Shown here: piece after piece, positions 50,001 through 57,885 of the stretch
Layout: every line of letters starts with the position of its first letter
Position numbering within the stretch: position 1 is the stretch's first letter
Source of the DNA: Toxorhynchites rutilus septentrionalis
Lineage: Eukaryota > Arthropoda > Insecta > Diptera > Culicidae
DNA length: 64,000 nt
Reading direction: 5' to 3'
Assembly (NCBI RefSeq): GCF_029784135.1
Contig: NC_073745.1
Coordinates: 99,097,105 to 99,161,104 of the forward strand
The notes under the pieces: model-generated
Told to the model about the DNA's origin: nothing
The model's input: the letters and a program-made list of their open reading frames with translations, nothing else
The model's database searches: none
Position numbers and translations under genes: made by a program

Positions 50001-53000
50001 CATAACACCGATTTCGGTCGCGAGCTCCATTGTGCTTGGCTTCATTATATCGCCGGACGCTATCTTGAGATTGGTTTTCGGCATAACAGATATCGATGCA
50101 TTTGCAGGCGATGTACGCGGTGCAATATCGCGAAATGAAGAGACAGGAATTTCTAGGGGATGTGGAGTAGGAGACCTAATCGCTTATCGAAGTGTGTTAA
50201 AAGCGGTGGAAGCATCGCGCCGGATGAAGAAGATGCTATCACCCTCGATTTGATTGAATGCTAGAGTTTTTAAATGGTTTTATTTAGCTGTAATATATTT
50301 GTACAGGGTTTTCCATTTCGGGCTTCCGAAAGTATACAGCCCTGCGCTGACAACCGTTTGACATAGCTCAACCAAAGCGTCATATCGTTAGTTGAATGTC
50401 TGCCATTTTACAATATGGATCGTTTTAGCATCGCACAACGTGTTAATTTTGTTAAATTATACTATAAAAATGATGAAAAACCGGCAAATGCTTTTCGAGC
50501 ATTACGGACGGATTTTGGTCGTCATGGACGGCCTACAGAGCACACAATCGCTAATGTAGTGCGTAAATTCGAACAAACTGGATCCGTAGCGGATATTGTT
50601 AAACCTGTGCATCATCGTAATGTGCGTTCGGCCGAAAATATTGCTGCTATTGCTGCCAGTGTGAAGGATGACCCGAATGTTTCGATTCCACGGCGTGCTC
50701 AGCAATTGGGCTTGTCAAACACATTATTGTGGCGAATTTTGCATTTGGACTTGCACCTACATCCATATAAAGTCCAACTGGTACAAAAATTAGAGCGTGG
50801 TGACCATGGAATGCGTCAGGCATACGTCGATTGGGTGAACGAACAACAGCAGCAAAATGCTGAATTTTCGCATAAAATTTTCTTCAGCGATGAGGCACAT
50901 TTCGAGCTCGGTGGCTATGTCAACACCCAAATTTTCCGTATACGGAGCTCAGAAAATCCACACATCATTGTTGAGAGGCCATTGCATCCGCCAAAAGTCA
51001 CTGTTTGGTGCGCATTATGGTCTGGTGGAGTCATCGGGCCGTATTTCTTTGAAAATGAGGAAGGCGAGACGGTAACTGTGAATGGTGAGCGCTATGGCCG
51101 CATGTTAACCGATTTTTTTTTTGCCACAAATTGAAGATATGGATACGGATGACATGTGGTTTCAGCAGGACGGCGCCACGTGCCACACAACACGATCGAA
51201 CATGGCCATATTGCGAACGAAATTTGAGGGACGCATAATTTCTCGTTTTGGTGATGCCAATTGGCCGTACAGATCATGCGATTTGAACCCGCTAGACTTT
51301 TTTTTGTGGGATTATGCGAAAGACCGTGTCTATGCCAACTCTCCGCAAACTCTTGAACAGTTGAAAGACAACATTCGTGAAGTTATGACCGAGATACCGC
51401 CCCTTATGTGCCGAAGGATCAAGGTGTGCGAGGAAGCCCTAGGTGGACATTTGAATGATGTTGTATTTCACACATTATGGCATAAACCAAACTTTAATTT
51501 GAAATAAAAGTTTCATCGAAATTCGAATTCTAAGTGTGTTTTATTTCATTCAAATCCAAGATGGCCGCAGTAACAAAATAGTCAACTACTTTTTTGAACT
51601 TTTAAATTTAATTCAACTTGACCTGTTTGTATGTCTGTAGGGTTGTTCAATTTTTCACCATCCCTTTTGACTAATTGATCTGAAATCAGACACACCTTTA
51701 TCTCTGCTGTCATCATAATACTGCGTATTCCATTATCTTGAAAAATCCAATTTGGCCGCCGCTTTAAAATAACCTTGGTATGGTCCTACGTCTCTCCGGT
51801 TATGTCCCCGACATTACCCACCCGTCTTTTTTTTATCTATTTCTTTGAATAAATACCAATAACGCCTAATAATACACGATAGCAATATCACAGAGACGCG
51901 GACAGTCCAGAATACACAAATTACGATTTTTCGCACGAGTATAGAAGTGTTAAATGTGTTGGCATTATCGTGATTAGAGATGGACAAAACAGTTCACTTT
52001 GATGAACGGTTCAGTCACTAACCGTTCATCTAAGTGAATCAGTTCTATTGAACTGTTCTTTCGCTCTTTCATTCAGCGGTACATATACTGTGCACATATA
52101 CTGCTAGCTGAAACCCAACATGAAATTGAAAATATATAGCTTTGCCTTTAAAACTATGAAAATCTAATTTAATTTTTAACCCAAAATTGAGTCTACATTA
52201 ACAAAATAAACCCTACATTACATGCATTTTGCTCATAAATGACAATATCGTTTTATTTTTCTTACAAGCGTTCTCGTTATATTTATCCATTCCGTCCAGC
52301 ACCAATCAGTTCAGCTGAACTCGTTCGTTCGCAAACAGTTTGCCCGCAAACACTTTGTTCTCAAACAGTTCACTCGCAAACAGTTCACTCGCAAACAGTT
52401 CGTTCACAAACAGTTCATTGAAAAAGAAAGACCGTTCGTTCACTCTTTTCGGCGAACTAGAACCGTTCGTACGGTTTCGTGAACGGTTCGCCCATCTCTA
52501 ATCGTGATGCAAAAACATTTTAAATTGTTCCTCCGTATTTGTATGTAAAATCAATTAATGTTAGTAATGAGCTCATTGTGAAGACACCTCACGGTACTGG
52601 TTAGGACGTTTTGCTAAGACAAAGCAGCCCAGGAAGCTGAAAGCCTCAAGAAATGAAGAACCTGAAGAACAGAAAAACCTATCGATGCACTATTGATGGG
52701 GTTGGACGCTAATGGGGCGGGACTCCTTCAACGTGTGAATTGCTGAAATTTCTTCGTGTACCATGGGGGATTCCAATATCGATCACTACGTGGATCGCAG
52801 ATGGTTTCGACGGGGAACACTCGGGTGGCACTGTTTGATTTCTGCTATACAGCAGAGGTATTGAACAACGAACAACTCGTTGATCTATTTCGAGTACTCA
52901 TAAAAAAACTCGTGGAGTTTTTAAAAAAACTTCTGTCCATTTAATACGTCTTTCATTCTTGACCGTTCGATGCTACTAGCTACTAAAAGCTCTATCAGAA

Positions 53001-56000
53001 TGAAACTAAATTGTTCGACAGGTTCTTCCAACCGCTGCAGTACCTTGGTGTGCCGTTGAAAATCGACAAGAATGCGGTGGAGCGCCTCCACAGAATCATA
53101 TGGGATCTTTGGGTATTTCAGGAGCGCTCGTATATGTTCCCGTAGTAGCTTCTTATTGGAACAACGCTTGATTGCGAAACTTTTTTTTTAAATAGACCGA
53201 ATTTAACCAAATTTTGTTCCCTTCACTTCACTAAGTTGTTGCATAGTGCCTTGGAAAATTTGATGAATATACATCATTCGACCATCTGAAGAGTCTTCCA
53301 AAGTTCCAGGAACGGATGACATTGCATCACAAACCAAGACCTGAACGAATACCGGAAATACCACACAAAAAACGCGAATTTGGCCAATAAACTCGATGTT
53401 TCGCAAAGTTTCGTCTAGAAAGCCAAGAAACAACCCGGATTGAAAACGTACAAGGTGCAAATCTTTCCAAATTAAATTCGAAATTCGATAGCTTGGCTTC
53501 ATGCCATTACCCCAAAATGGTACAGGGGTGGTTTGCGACCAATAATGTGGATTTTGTGAGACGGCGGACCAGTGACGGACGAAAAGGAAATAATGAGAAA
53601 GTAGAAGATAACTGAGAAAACTGAGTATAACTCAGTTAATAACTGAGTATCGTCTGTACAGACTCTGATGGAGGGTGTCAACAGTAAATGTCGAGCATTC
53701 TATTTAAACTCATCCAAAAATTTACCCGACGTATTTAAGCTGATAAAAACACAATAGATACCGTAACTAATATTTTTTCGATAACTATAGCCGATTTACC
53801 TGTTAGTGCTCCCGTGGTCGAGTGGTTAGCGTCCCACATTATCATGCCGGGGGTTTGGGTTCGATTCCCGTTCTGGCCAGGGGCTTTTTCATCAAAAGAA
53901 ATTTCATCCAGCTTGCACTGTGGTCACGCGTATTCTAGATCTTGCCATTCCAGAATACATTCAAGGTGTTTTATCCGGCATAGAAATCTTAACTAAGTAC
54001 TACTAATAAAAATGACGCAAGTAATACCTACGTTGAGAAGGAACTTTGGCCTTCTCAACGTAGGTATTACTGCAAACGTTGGTAGTCGTATGGCATAATC
54101 GACCTGAAACGTCGCAATAATGTTCGACTCACCCTTTAGCCACCGATTGAGTTAAGTTGAGTAAGAACGTTAAGCCAAAATAAATTAAGTTGTTTTGCTA
54201 TACGCGAGAGAATTTTGCTACTATATTTTTTCCTACTATATAATTCATCCGATGATTTTTCACACGGAAATTAATTTTTATTTTCAAGAAAGTTCTACGT
54301 TTCAAACTTTTGGAAAATTGTGAATCATTATCGACTACCATATTGAACCTAAATTTATTTTTGCAAAACTTGTCAATAAATGAAACTTCTACAGCGCGAT
54401 TAAACAAGTCTTGTTTTTATCTCATTAATAGCTGTTCCAGATTTGCCACGTCGTGAGGAGAACCCATTTTCATTCAAACACTTCCTAAAACGAGACTCAT
54501 CGCTGGGAACGGGATCGGCTTCGTGTAGTTCTACATCCGCCAGTGTATCCAACAATGCAAACATTAACCACAGTCGAAGCACCTCCAACATCAACGGCAA
54601 CAATTGCGGTGGCAGCTCTGGAAGCTGCACCAACACTAGCCATTTCCTCAACAACAACAACAACAATAACAACAACAACAGTAGCAATAGCAGCAACAAC
54701 AACGTGGTGACGAGCAGCGCTTCGCCATCAAAATCGGCCACAACCAGCTCCTTACACAACTCTAGCATGACCGGAGCGAAACCTAAAATCCCTCAGTTCC
54801 AATCTGTAAATACTCTGAGCAGCGAGTCCAAAATGAAGCGCTCTCCACGCTTTCCGTCCTTTGATTCGCAATCCAGTTTGTCGGATCTAGCCGATGATAA
54901 ATTTATGGCAAATATTTACCATAGTCGTAGCAATAATTCGTTTAATTTGGACTATCCGCCGTCTGGCAGTGGTTCCATTCCCGGTGGGTCACAGTACGTG
55001 CAAAGATCCTACTCCAACTATGATATGGAGAGTCCGGGATCAGCAGACTCACCCCGGCTGCTTGGCTCGCAGAATCTACACAATTCTCCGAATCTTGCAA
55101 GGAGAAGTCGAGAAAACCTATCGTCTGCTCATCGTATGGGTAATTCAGAATACCCAGCAGCTCTACCGGATTTTGTCCAGGATCATTTGGTTTTGGAACA
55201 ATGGTACACCACCATTACATCTCCTAAAAGCGTTTCTCCCGTATCGGTGGAGTTCGATCAACTGCCTGATTTTGCAGTTAATAATCTTGAACCGGAATCT
55301 GGTGGTCGAGGTCATGGACCCATCATCAACGATATTCCATTTGATTTGACCTACAATTCCGCCTCGATGGCAGGATCGTCGAGTGGTGGGTTAGGTTCGG
55401 CTAATCGTAACCGCACTCCACTTCGCAACACCTCACCAAATGTTCCTCTGGATTTGCCGCCACAGAACTTTGAATTCTCATTCGATCTTCCTCGGAGACG
55501 AACCACTCCTCCCCAAGCAGTCCCAGAGCTTCCACCAGATCTCACTGAAAACAACGCAACGGCGGCAGCTCGATCGGGTTTCTTTTTCTCCGACGTTGAT
55601 CGTCATCACTCGCCACCGCCGACCGGATCGGCAGCGGATAAAATTCATCGTTTACCAGACTTCCTATCCGATGGACCAATTCACTCGTCAGGCCGACTGG
55701 CGGACGTTACCCATGACACACCTCATTTCAACTCACCGGATGCTGATACCAACTTGCTGCACCAGCAGAGGCTCCAGATCGAACGACAAGAGAACGAACG
55801 GTTGCGACGCGAACTCGATGACAACAGGCGGGTGATAGCCGAACAGACGCGTCACCTCAAGGAGCTGCAAAAATCACTGGACATGGCAAAAAGCAGCACC
55901 ACGCATGCTGTTCACCACACTGTTGAGGGAATCGAGGAGAACCTAGATAAGAGCTATGTGAGTAATGATTCGATAGTCGCTGTCGAATAATGGAAAAACT

Positions 56001-56087
56001 AATTTTTCGCTTTTGTTCTTTTAGCTCAGAGCAGCCACTGCCGAATCTCAGGTCTTAAAACTGAGACAGAAAATTAAAAGGATGCAT
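38016..56087 (+). CDS. ENTR1/SDCCAG3-like endosomal trafficking protein (3' end beyond window)
   Basis: Exons 38016-38280, 54441-55957 and 56025-56087 are joined by phase and splice sites. Exon 1 ends GTTACAG/GTGAGT after one base of a codon; exon 2 starts AT, giving Asp and then LPRREENPFSFKHFLKRD. Exon 3 (LRAATAESQVLKLRQKIKRM) ends at a GTGAGT donor, so at least one more exon lies outside or unseen. The 615 codons visible include the ENPFSF-FLK motif of ENTR1, a long Ser/Asn-rich disordered region with an Asn run, several LPDF/LPPDL motifs and a C-terminal coiled coil (ERQENERLRRELDDNRRVIA, then VEGIEENLDKSYLRAATAES). ENTR1 acts at endosomes with retromer in receptor recycling and in cytokinesis. 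The 16.2-kb intron 1 is packed with transposons and histone pseudogenes. Identity rests on two separated motifs plus the coiled coil. Confidence 0.78.
38812..39480. repeat. Decayed repeat related to 3585-3725
   Basis: TCAAACGTATGCCGTCC, AACTAACCGGGCAATCGATG and GGAACACAGG match 3585-3690. The following 500 bases have a coding-like composition (frames rich in Lys, Arg and Ser) but many stops, and I could not place them in a family. An old retrotransposon or DNA element is likely. Confidence 0.35.
39758..39789. repeat. Perfect 13-bp inverted repeat
   Basis: ATATGAACACTCC and GGAGTGTTCATAT are separated by six bases (TCGAAG). Just after it, GAGACGAGC and GCTCGTCTC occur several times at 39875-39925. 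No function is assigned. Confidence 0.6.
40392..41202. mobile_element. Pogo/Tigger-type MITE
   Basis: CGTAGAACCCCGATTATCTG at the left and, inverted, CAGTAGAACCCCGATTATCC at the right match pogo/Tigger TIRs. TA flanks both sides (40390-40391 and 41203-41204). The 811-bp interior has no transposase frame. A lone related end (GAGGTTCTACTGTA) is at 56702-56716. Confidence 0.7.
41880..43080 (+). pseudogene. Jockey-clade LINE reverse transcriptase remnant
   Basis: The first frame reads ISKVVPILKPGKDPTSPVNY, RPISLLSSASKLFE and FGFRRGHSTVHQLQRVTNLI, typical of the Jockey clade. Motif A, normally LLDIEKAFD, is here LMNIQKTFD, so the first catalytic Asp is Asn. Frame shifts follow. The FADD box is still readable near 42447 (LFADDSAVSYSG) in another frame. 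The C-terminal segment ILKNLYPIIARRAKTSIANK, LEYGSPVWKN resumes at 42700. Neither the endonuclease domain nor the gag-like frame is visible, so this is a 5'-truncated, dead copy. Confidence 0.85.
43376..43560. repeat. Repeat terminus shared with 46933 and 51826
   Basis: GACAGGTGGGTAATGTCGGG followed by GACATAACCGGAGTGACGTA and about 130 further bases is nearly identical to 46933-47130, in the same orientation. Its first 45 bases recur inverted at 51785-51826. Confidence 0.8.
43565..43716. repeat. H2A-associated repeat piece
   Basis: GCGTTTGCCACTCGCCACAG, GCTTTCACAGTTGGAAAATT and CCCATCCAGCTTG recur at 48545-48755 next to the second H2A pseudogene. The first of these motifs is also inside the decayed 3' half of the H2A copies. 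Confidence 0.6.
43717..45286 (+). pseudogene. LINE 3' remnant with RNase H domain
   Basis: After a broken stretch (43717-43879) a 468-codon frame opens at 43880 with LKILGVTFDKKLNFLSHSQK, the usual end of a LINE reverse transcriptase. An RNase H domain follows: YTDGS, SAEAFALLIATQE, then FSNSASC and WVPGHSGIRGNTAADILAG. Presence of RNase H separates it from the Jockey copy upstream and points to the I/Loner/LOA/R1 group. The third RNase H acidic residue is changed (FSDSAS to FSNSAS). The C-terminal CCHC-like region (CNEAPVSVSHLLLECQHT) is kept. The long intact frame suggests a fairly recent but 5'-truncated insertion; the palm domain is absent. Confidence 0.88.
45619..45740. repeat. Dispersed repeat shared with 12880-12970 and 48780-48860
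   Basis: AAAAATGTCCAACTAAATAT, GTCCAATTAGCTAAATGTCG and TTACTGTACTTTCAATCTAG recur near the second H2A pseudogene and, in part, within the 12-kb element. Confidence 0.6.
45887..46337 (-). pseudogene. Histone H2A pseudogene, copy 1
   Basis: From ATG 46337 on the minus strand the frame reads MSGHGKGGKVKGKAKSRSNR, then VDLEFPA, matching the H2A N-terminus. About ten codons (RIHRLLRKGNY) are deleted. AERVSTSAPVHLAGVI follows, then a TAG and a frame shift, then AAEVIELAGKDARDDKRTRI. Downstream the sequence has insertions and is hard to align, with traces of HLQL and QGG. The stem-loop site near 45887-45895 retains only GGGCC. H2A is about 124 aa and highly conserved, so the deletion, stop and shifts make this copy non-functional. 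Confidence 0.9.
46338..46640 (-). promoter_or_regulatory. Decayed H2A promoter region
   Basis: Upstream of the copy-1 ATG the minus strand has a TTAAAAAT TATA-like element (46431-46438) and an ATTGG (inverted CCAAT) box near 46592-46596. The same 300 bases precede copy 3 at 49455-49740 almost unchanged. Confidence 0.45.
46933..47130. repeat. Inverted terminus facing 51826
   Basis: GACGGGTGGGTAATGTCGGG is followed by GACATAACCGGAG and GACGTAGGACTA. The first 33 bases are an exact inverted match to 51794-51826. Copy 43376-43560 shares about 190 bases in direct orientation. Confidence 0.8.
47131..47759. other. Non-coding stretch
   Basis: No gene or recognised repeat; only short AT-rich open frames without motifs. 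Confidence 0.35.
47773..48044 (-). mobile_element. Full-length tRNA-derived SINE, second subfamily
   Basis: The minus-strand head CACCCGTGGCCGAGTGGTTA and B box GGGTTCGATTCCCGTTC are intact, with a (GAA)n tail. A perfect 13-bp target duplication, CAATTTAAAAGAC, flanks it at 47760-47772 and 48045-48057. The GTTAACGCCATTC tail motif separates it from the 36130 copy and groups it with 34357. Confidence 0.92.
48183..48459 (-). pseudogene. Histone H2A pseudogene, copy 2
   Basis: The N-terminal third is deleted; the frame joins promoter-side sequence directly to RVGAGAPAYLIAVIEF. After a one-base shift it reads AAGVLELACKATHDNKKTRL. This copy preserves the RVGAGAP box better than copies 1 and 3 and so diverged separately. 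The 3' stem-loop remnant lies at 48190-48205 on the minus strand. Confidence 0.87.
48190..48205 (-). terminator. Histone 3' stem-loop remnant, H2A copy 2
   Basis: The minus strand reads GGCGCCTTTCAGGGCC, the histone stem-loop with two changes in the left stem. The loop TTTC and right stem AGGGCC are kept. Confidence 0.75.
48545..48860. repeat. H2A-associated dispersed repeats
   Basis: This 300-bp block contains pieces seen at 43642-43735 (CCATCCAGCTTG), at 12765-12810 (GCACCACTCAGTGT) and at 45660-45720 (TTACTGTACTTTCAATCT). It shows that one composite repeat family carries or flanks the H2A fragments. Confidence 0.55.
49036..49450 (-). pseudogene. Histone H2A pseudogene, copy 3
   Basis: Very similar to copy 1, with the same downstream and upstream flanks, so it is a segmental duplicate. 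The start codon and MSGHGK are replaced by a poly-A-like run. GGKVKGKAKS is kept, a larger deletion follows, then AERVSTSAPVHLVGVI, the same TAG and shift as copy 1, and AAEVIELAGKAVRDDKK. The shared TAG shows the damage preceded the duplication. Confidence 0.9.
49042..49057 (-). terminator. Histone 3' stem-loop remnant, H2A copy 3
   Basis: The minus strand reads GGCGCTTATCAGGGCC, differing from a consensus histone stem-loop at two positions. The right stem is intact. Confidence 0.75.
49942..50253 (+). CDS. Unidentified coding fragment without a start codon
   Basis: An open frame of 103 codons runs from just after a TAG at 49939 to TGA at 50253, with no ATG until near its end. It reads VYALLFFLSCGGWFC, then ITPISVASSIVLGFIISPD (hydrophobic, one or two membrane segments) and a soluble part DAFAGDVRGAISRNEETGIS, CGVGDLIAYRSVLKAVEASR. 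Composition is protein-like and unlike the flanks. The left border coincides with the end of the duplicated repeat (GACGTAGTCCTACGTC), so the 5' part was probably cut off by rearrangement. I do not recognise the family. It may be a captured host exon or pseudogene. Confidence 0.35.
   Translation, partial: SYVKNVYALLFFLSCGGWFCITPISVASSIVLGFIISPDAILRLVFGITDIDAFAGDVRGAISRNEETGISRGCGVGDLIAYRSVLKAVEASRRMKKMLSPSI
50303..51530 (+). mobile_element. Mariner-like element with DDD-type transposase
   Basis: ACAGGGTTTTCCATTTCGGG at 50304 is an element start common in insect Tc1/mariner relatives, about 110 bases before the transposase ATG. The matching inverted end was not recognised downstream, so the right border is approximate (placed near the end of the coding region and its AATAAA at 51504). 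Confidence 0.6.
50415..51507 (+). pseudogene. Mariner-type transposase gene with single frameshift
   Basis: ATG 50415 opens MDRFSIAQRVNFVKLYYKND with a helix-turn-helix N-terminus (HTIANVVRKFEQTGSVAD, SIPRRAQQLGLSNTLLWRIL). The catalytic residues lie in IFFSDEAHF, WFQQDGATCH and SCDLNPLDFFLW, with about 36 residues between the second and third Asp. The frame breaks in a run of ten T (51113-51122). Nine T would keep LTDFFLPQIEDMDTDDMW in frame, so one extra T is the only frame-breaking change seen. After it the protein runs intact to GHLNDVVFHT and FNLK. A short in-frame deletion in the CRR-IKVCEEA region is also likely. It is the best-preserved transposase in the window but inactive as read, unless the base is a sequencing error. 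Confidence 0.9.
51785..51826. repeat. Inverted terminus facing 46933
   Basis: CCTACGTCTCTCCGGTTATG through CATTACCCACCCGTC is the reverse complement of the start of 46933-47130. The two termini bracket 4.9 kb holding H2A copies 2 and 3, a SINE, the unidentified fragment and the mariner-type gene. Confidence 0.8.
51975..52500. mobile_element. hAT-type MITE with 8-bp target duplication
   Basis: TAGAGATGG at the left is matched by the inverted CCATCTCTA at the right. ATCGTGAT flanks both sides (51967-51974 and 52501-52508). The interior is filled with variants of GAACGGTTC and, at 52320-52430, about seven units of an ACAGTTCGTTCGCAA-type 15-mer. There is no transposase. TIR and 8-bp duplication are diagnostic for hAT. 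Confidence 0.92.
52509..53205. other. Non-coding stretch
   Basis: No supported gene. A 62-codon frame at 52756 has no recognisable motif and no splice support. Confidence 0.35.
53340..53610 (+). mobile_element. Decayed DD37-type mariner transposase remnant
   Basis: Pieces of a transposase remain in changing frames: NKLDVSQSFV, KAKKQPGLKTYKVQIFPN, and after a jump WFATNNVDFVRR. The order follows the DD37 group related to the remnant at 13229, but most of the catalytic core between the pieces is gone. Confidence 0.6.
53806..54041 (+). mobile_element. tRNA-derived SINE, 3'-truncated
   Basis: GCTCCCGTGGTCGAGTGGTT (A box) and GGGTTCGATTCCCGTTCTGG (B box) head a copy that ends in the tail region at AAGTAATACCTACGTTGAGA. 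It is then followed by its own mirror image instead of the (GAA)n tail. Confidence 0.88.
54020..54071. repeat. Perfect 22-bp inverted repeat at the SINE end
   Basis: AGTAATACCTACGTTGAGAA(GG) at 54020-54041 and its exact reverse complement at 54050-54071 are separated by eight bases (AACTTTGG). The second arm is a piece of SINE tail in opposite orientation, so this is a hairpin created by rearrangement or by two SINE fragments meeting head to head. Confidence 0.85.
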
Positions 56088-56451
56088 GTGAGTATCTATC
56101 GAAAAATTAATCATAGTCCCTGTTCCTGTGACTGTTCGGTTCATTTGGAAAACACACGGATATTGTTTGAATCTTTAAAAACTCAAATAATTTAATATTT
56201 CCGATTTTTTTTCCGTGTCCAAAAATCTCTTCTTTATCGTTTTACTAGGTACAACAATAGTCATGGAGAAATTCCATTTGAATTCGAATGTCGTTTTTTT
56301 TGCAGATTTATGACCAAAAAGGACAGTTTGAATCATTGAATCATTGGTTTTCATTTTGACTCTAGGCTTACTTTTAAGAATGCCTTCAACAAAAATTGCT
56401 TAAAATTTTGTCTTTCGCAATGTTTTAGGTATTATTATATGGAGAAAGTAT
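56088..56451. other. ENTR1-like intron, no feature
   Basis: AT-rich intronic DNA after the 56087 donor. No exon continuing the ENTR1-like frame was found here. Confidence 0.4.
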
Positions 56452-57228
56452 GTAGGGTAGGGCGGGGCTAGTTGGTCATTTTTGAATAAACTTGGTTATA
56501 ACTTTGCAGTACGAAGTTTTGCGTTAGAATGTTATGTACCAAAATGAAGCTTATCTTTCACCCTTTCAATGAAAAATAACCTGAGAATCAATTATTTGAC
56601 ATTTTTTCTTTTATTTAACGTATTTCAGAATAAATTGATCAACTAACCCCACACACGGGGTGAATTGGTCAATAACCGCGGATCATCCCCTCGCGAATAA
56701 TTGAGGTTCTACTGTACACTGGGTTTAGCAGTAAAACATATGCTTTCTATATTTGTTTATAGCTTGCGTGATGAAACACGGCATACCTGAAAATTTTATA
56801 TACGTTGCTCTCAAACGAGCAATTTGTGTGACCAACTAGCCACTCTATATATGAAAAAGAATATTCATGAAAATTCAATTAAAATAATTTTAAAAGCGAT
56901 TTCCATTAACACTTAAAGCTAATATGTACAATAAACTTTTGTTTTACGTTTGAGCCGATTTTTTTCATGACTATTAACCATGAAACCATGAGCCATTTTA
57001 GAACACATTTTATAATGCGCAAACCGTGAATGATTTTTGGCAAAATCGGAACCATGTCCGTATTTTTTAACCTACTTAATAAAAAGTTTTTCCAATTTGC
57101 TTATTTTTTTTGTATCAGCAATTCGCTATTTTTCATCCATAGATCGCTAAATTTTTTGGATGCTCAGATTCCAAGATATCGCACTGACCAACATACCCCT
57201 ATGACCAACTAGCTCCACCTTACCCTAC
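56452..57228. mobile_element. 777-bp MITE with 28-bp imperfect TIRs
   Basis: GTAGGGTAGGGCGGGGCTAG(TTGGTCAT) and, inverted, GTAGGGTAAGGTGGAGCTAG(TTGGTCAT) agree at 24 of 28 bases. The interior repeats the theme TTGGTCA/TGACCAA and contains a lone pogo-like end (56702-56716). The target duplication is not clear. Confidence 0.65.
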
Positions 57229-57885
57229 TGTTAAAAAAAGTTTTATTTTTATTTTATATCGGAAACAACACTTAAAACTAGTGATGAAAAGGATAGCAGT
57301 TTGGCCGGATATCGGATATCGGATATCCGGCAAACCTCTAGGCCGGATAACCGGATATTCGGCTCTTTACTTGCGACTACGAAACTGGGAGAAAAGTCAT
57401 GTGTGCACGAAGCACGTAGAGGATAACATTTTAGGGAGAACACATTTTTACATAAAAATTATCAACTTTGATTATAGAACTTCAAGTTTTCTGCAAGGAA
57501 TACTTTTTTTACAGACTTTTTTTGTTGAGGAATTTTTTGGTTATGAAATTTTTGTGGGTACATTGAAATAATTGTAATACTAGTCGAGTAAGAGCAAATA
57601 CTATGAATTCAAATAAGCAAAGAACACCACCCTCAGGGATGATAATCTGAGAGTCTGAGAGAGGGTACACTCACTTCACCACAAATCAAATTAAACGAAG
57701 CAAAAGAAACGAAACTGAACTAAACCTTTTGTGACAGTTTCAACGAAGTGGTAAATGAAAATGGTAAAATGATACTCAGCGTCGCATTCAGGAAAAAAAT
57801 CCGAACGAAATCGACTGTTATGCGAAAACATATCGAATCGATCGCAAACACGTTCCTTACGTTTAGTGGTCATTAAACTCTAAGC

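Noticed and set aside
54400..54768. 122-codon antisense frame rich in Leu
   Set aside because: Shadow of the Asn/Ser repeat of the ENTR1-like exon on the other strand.
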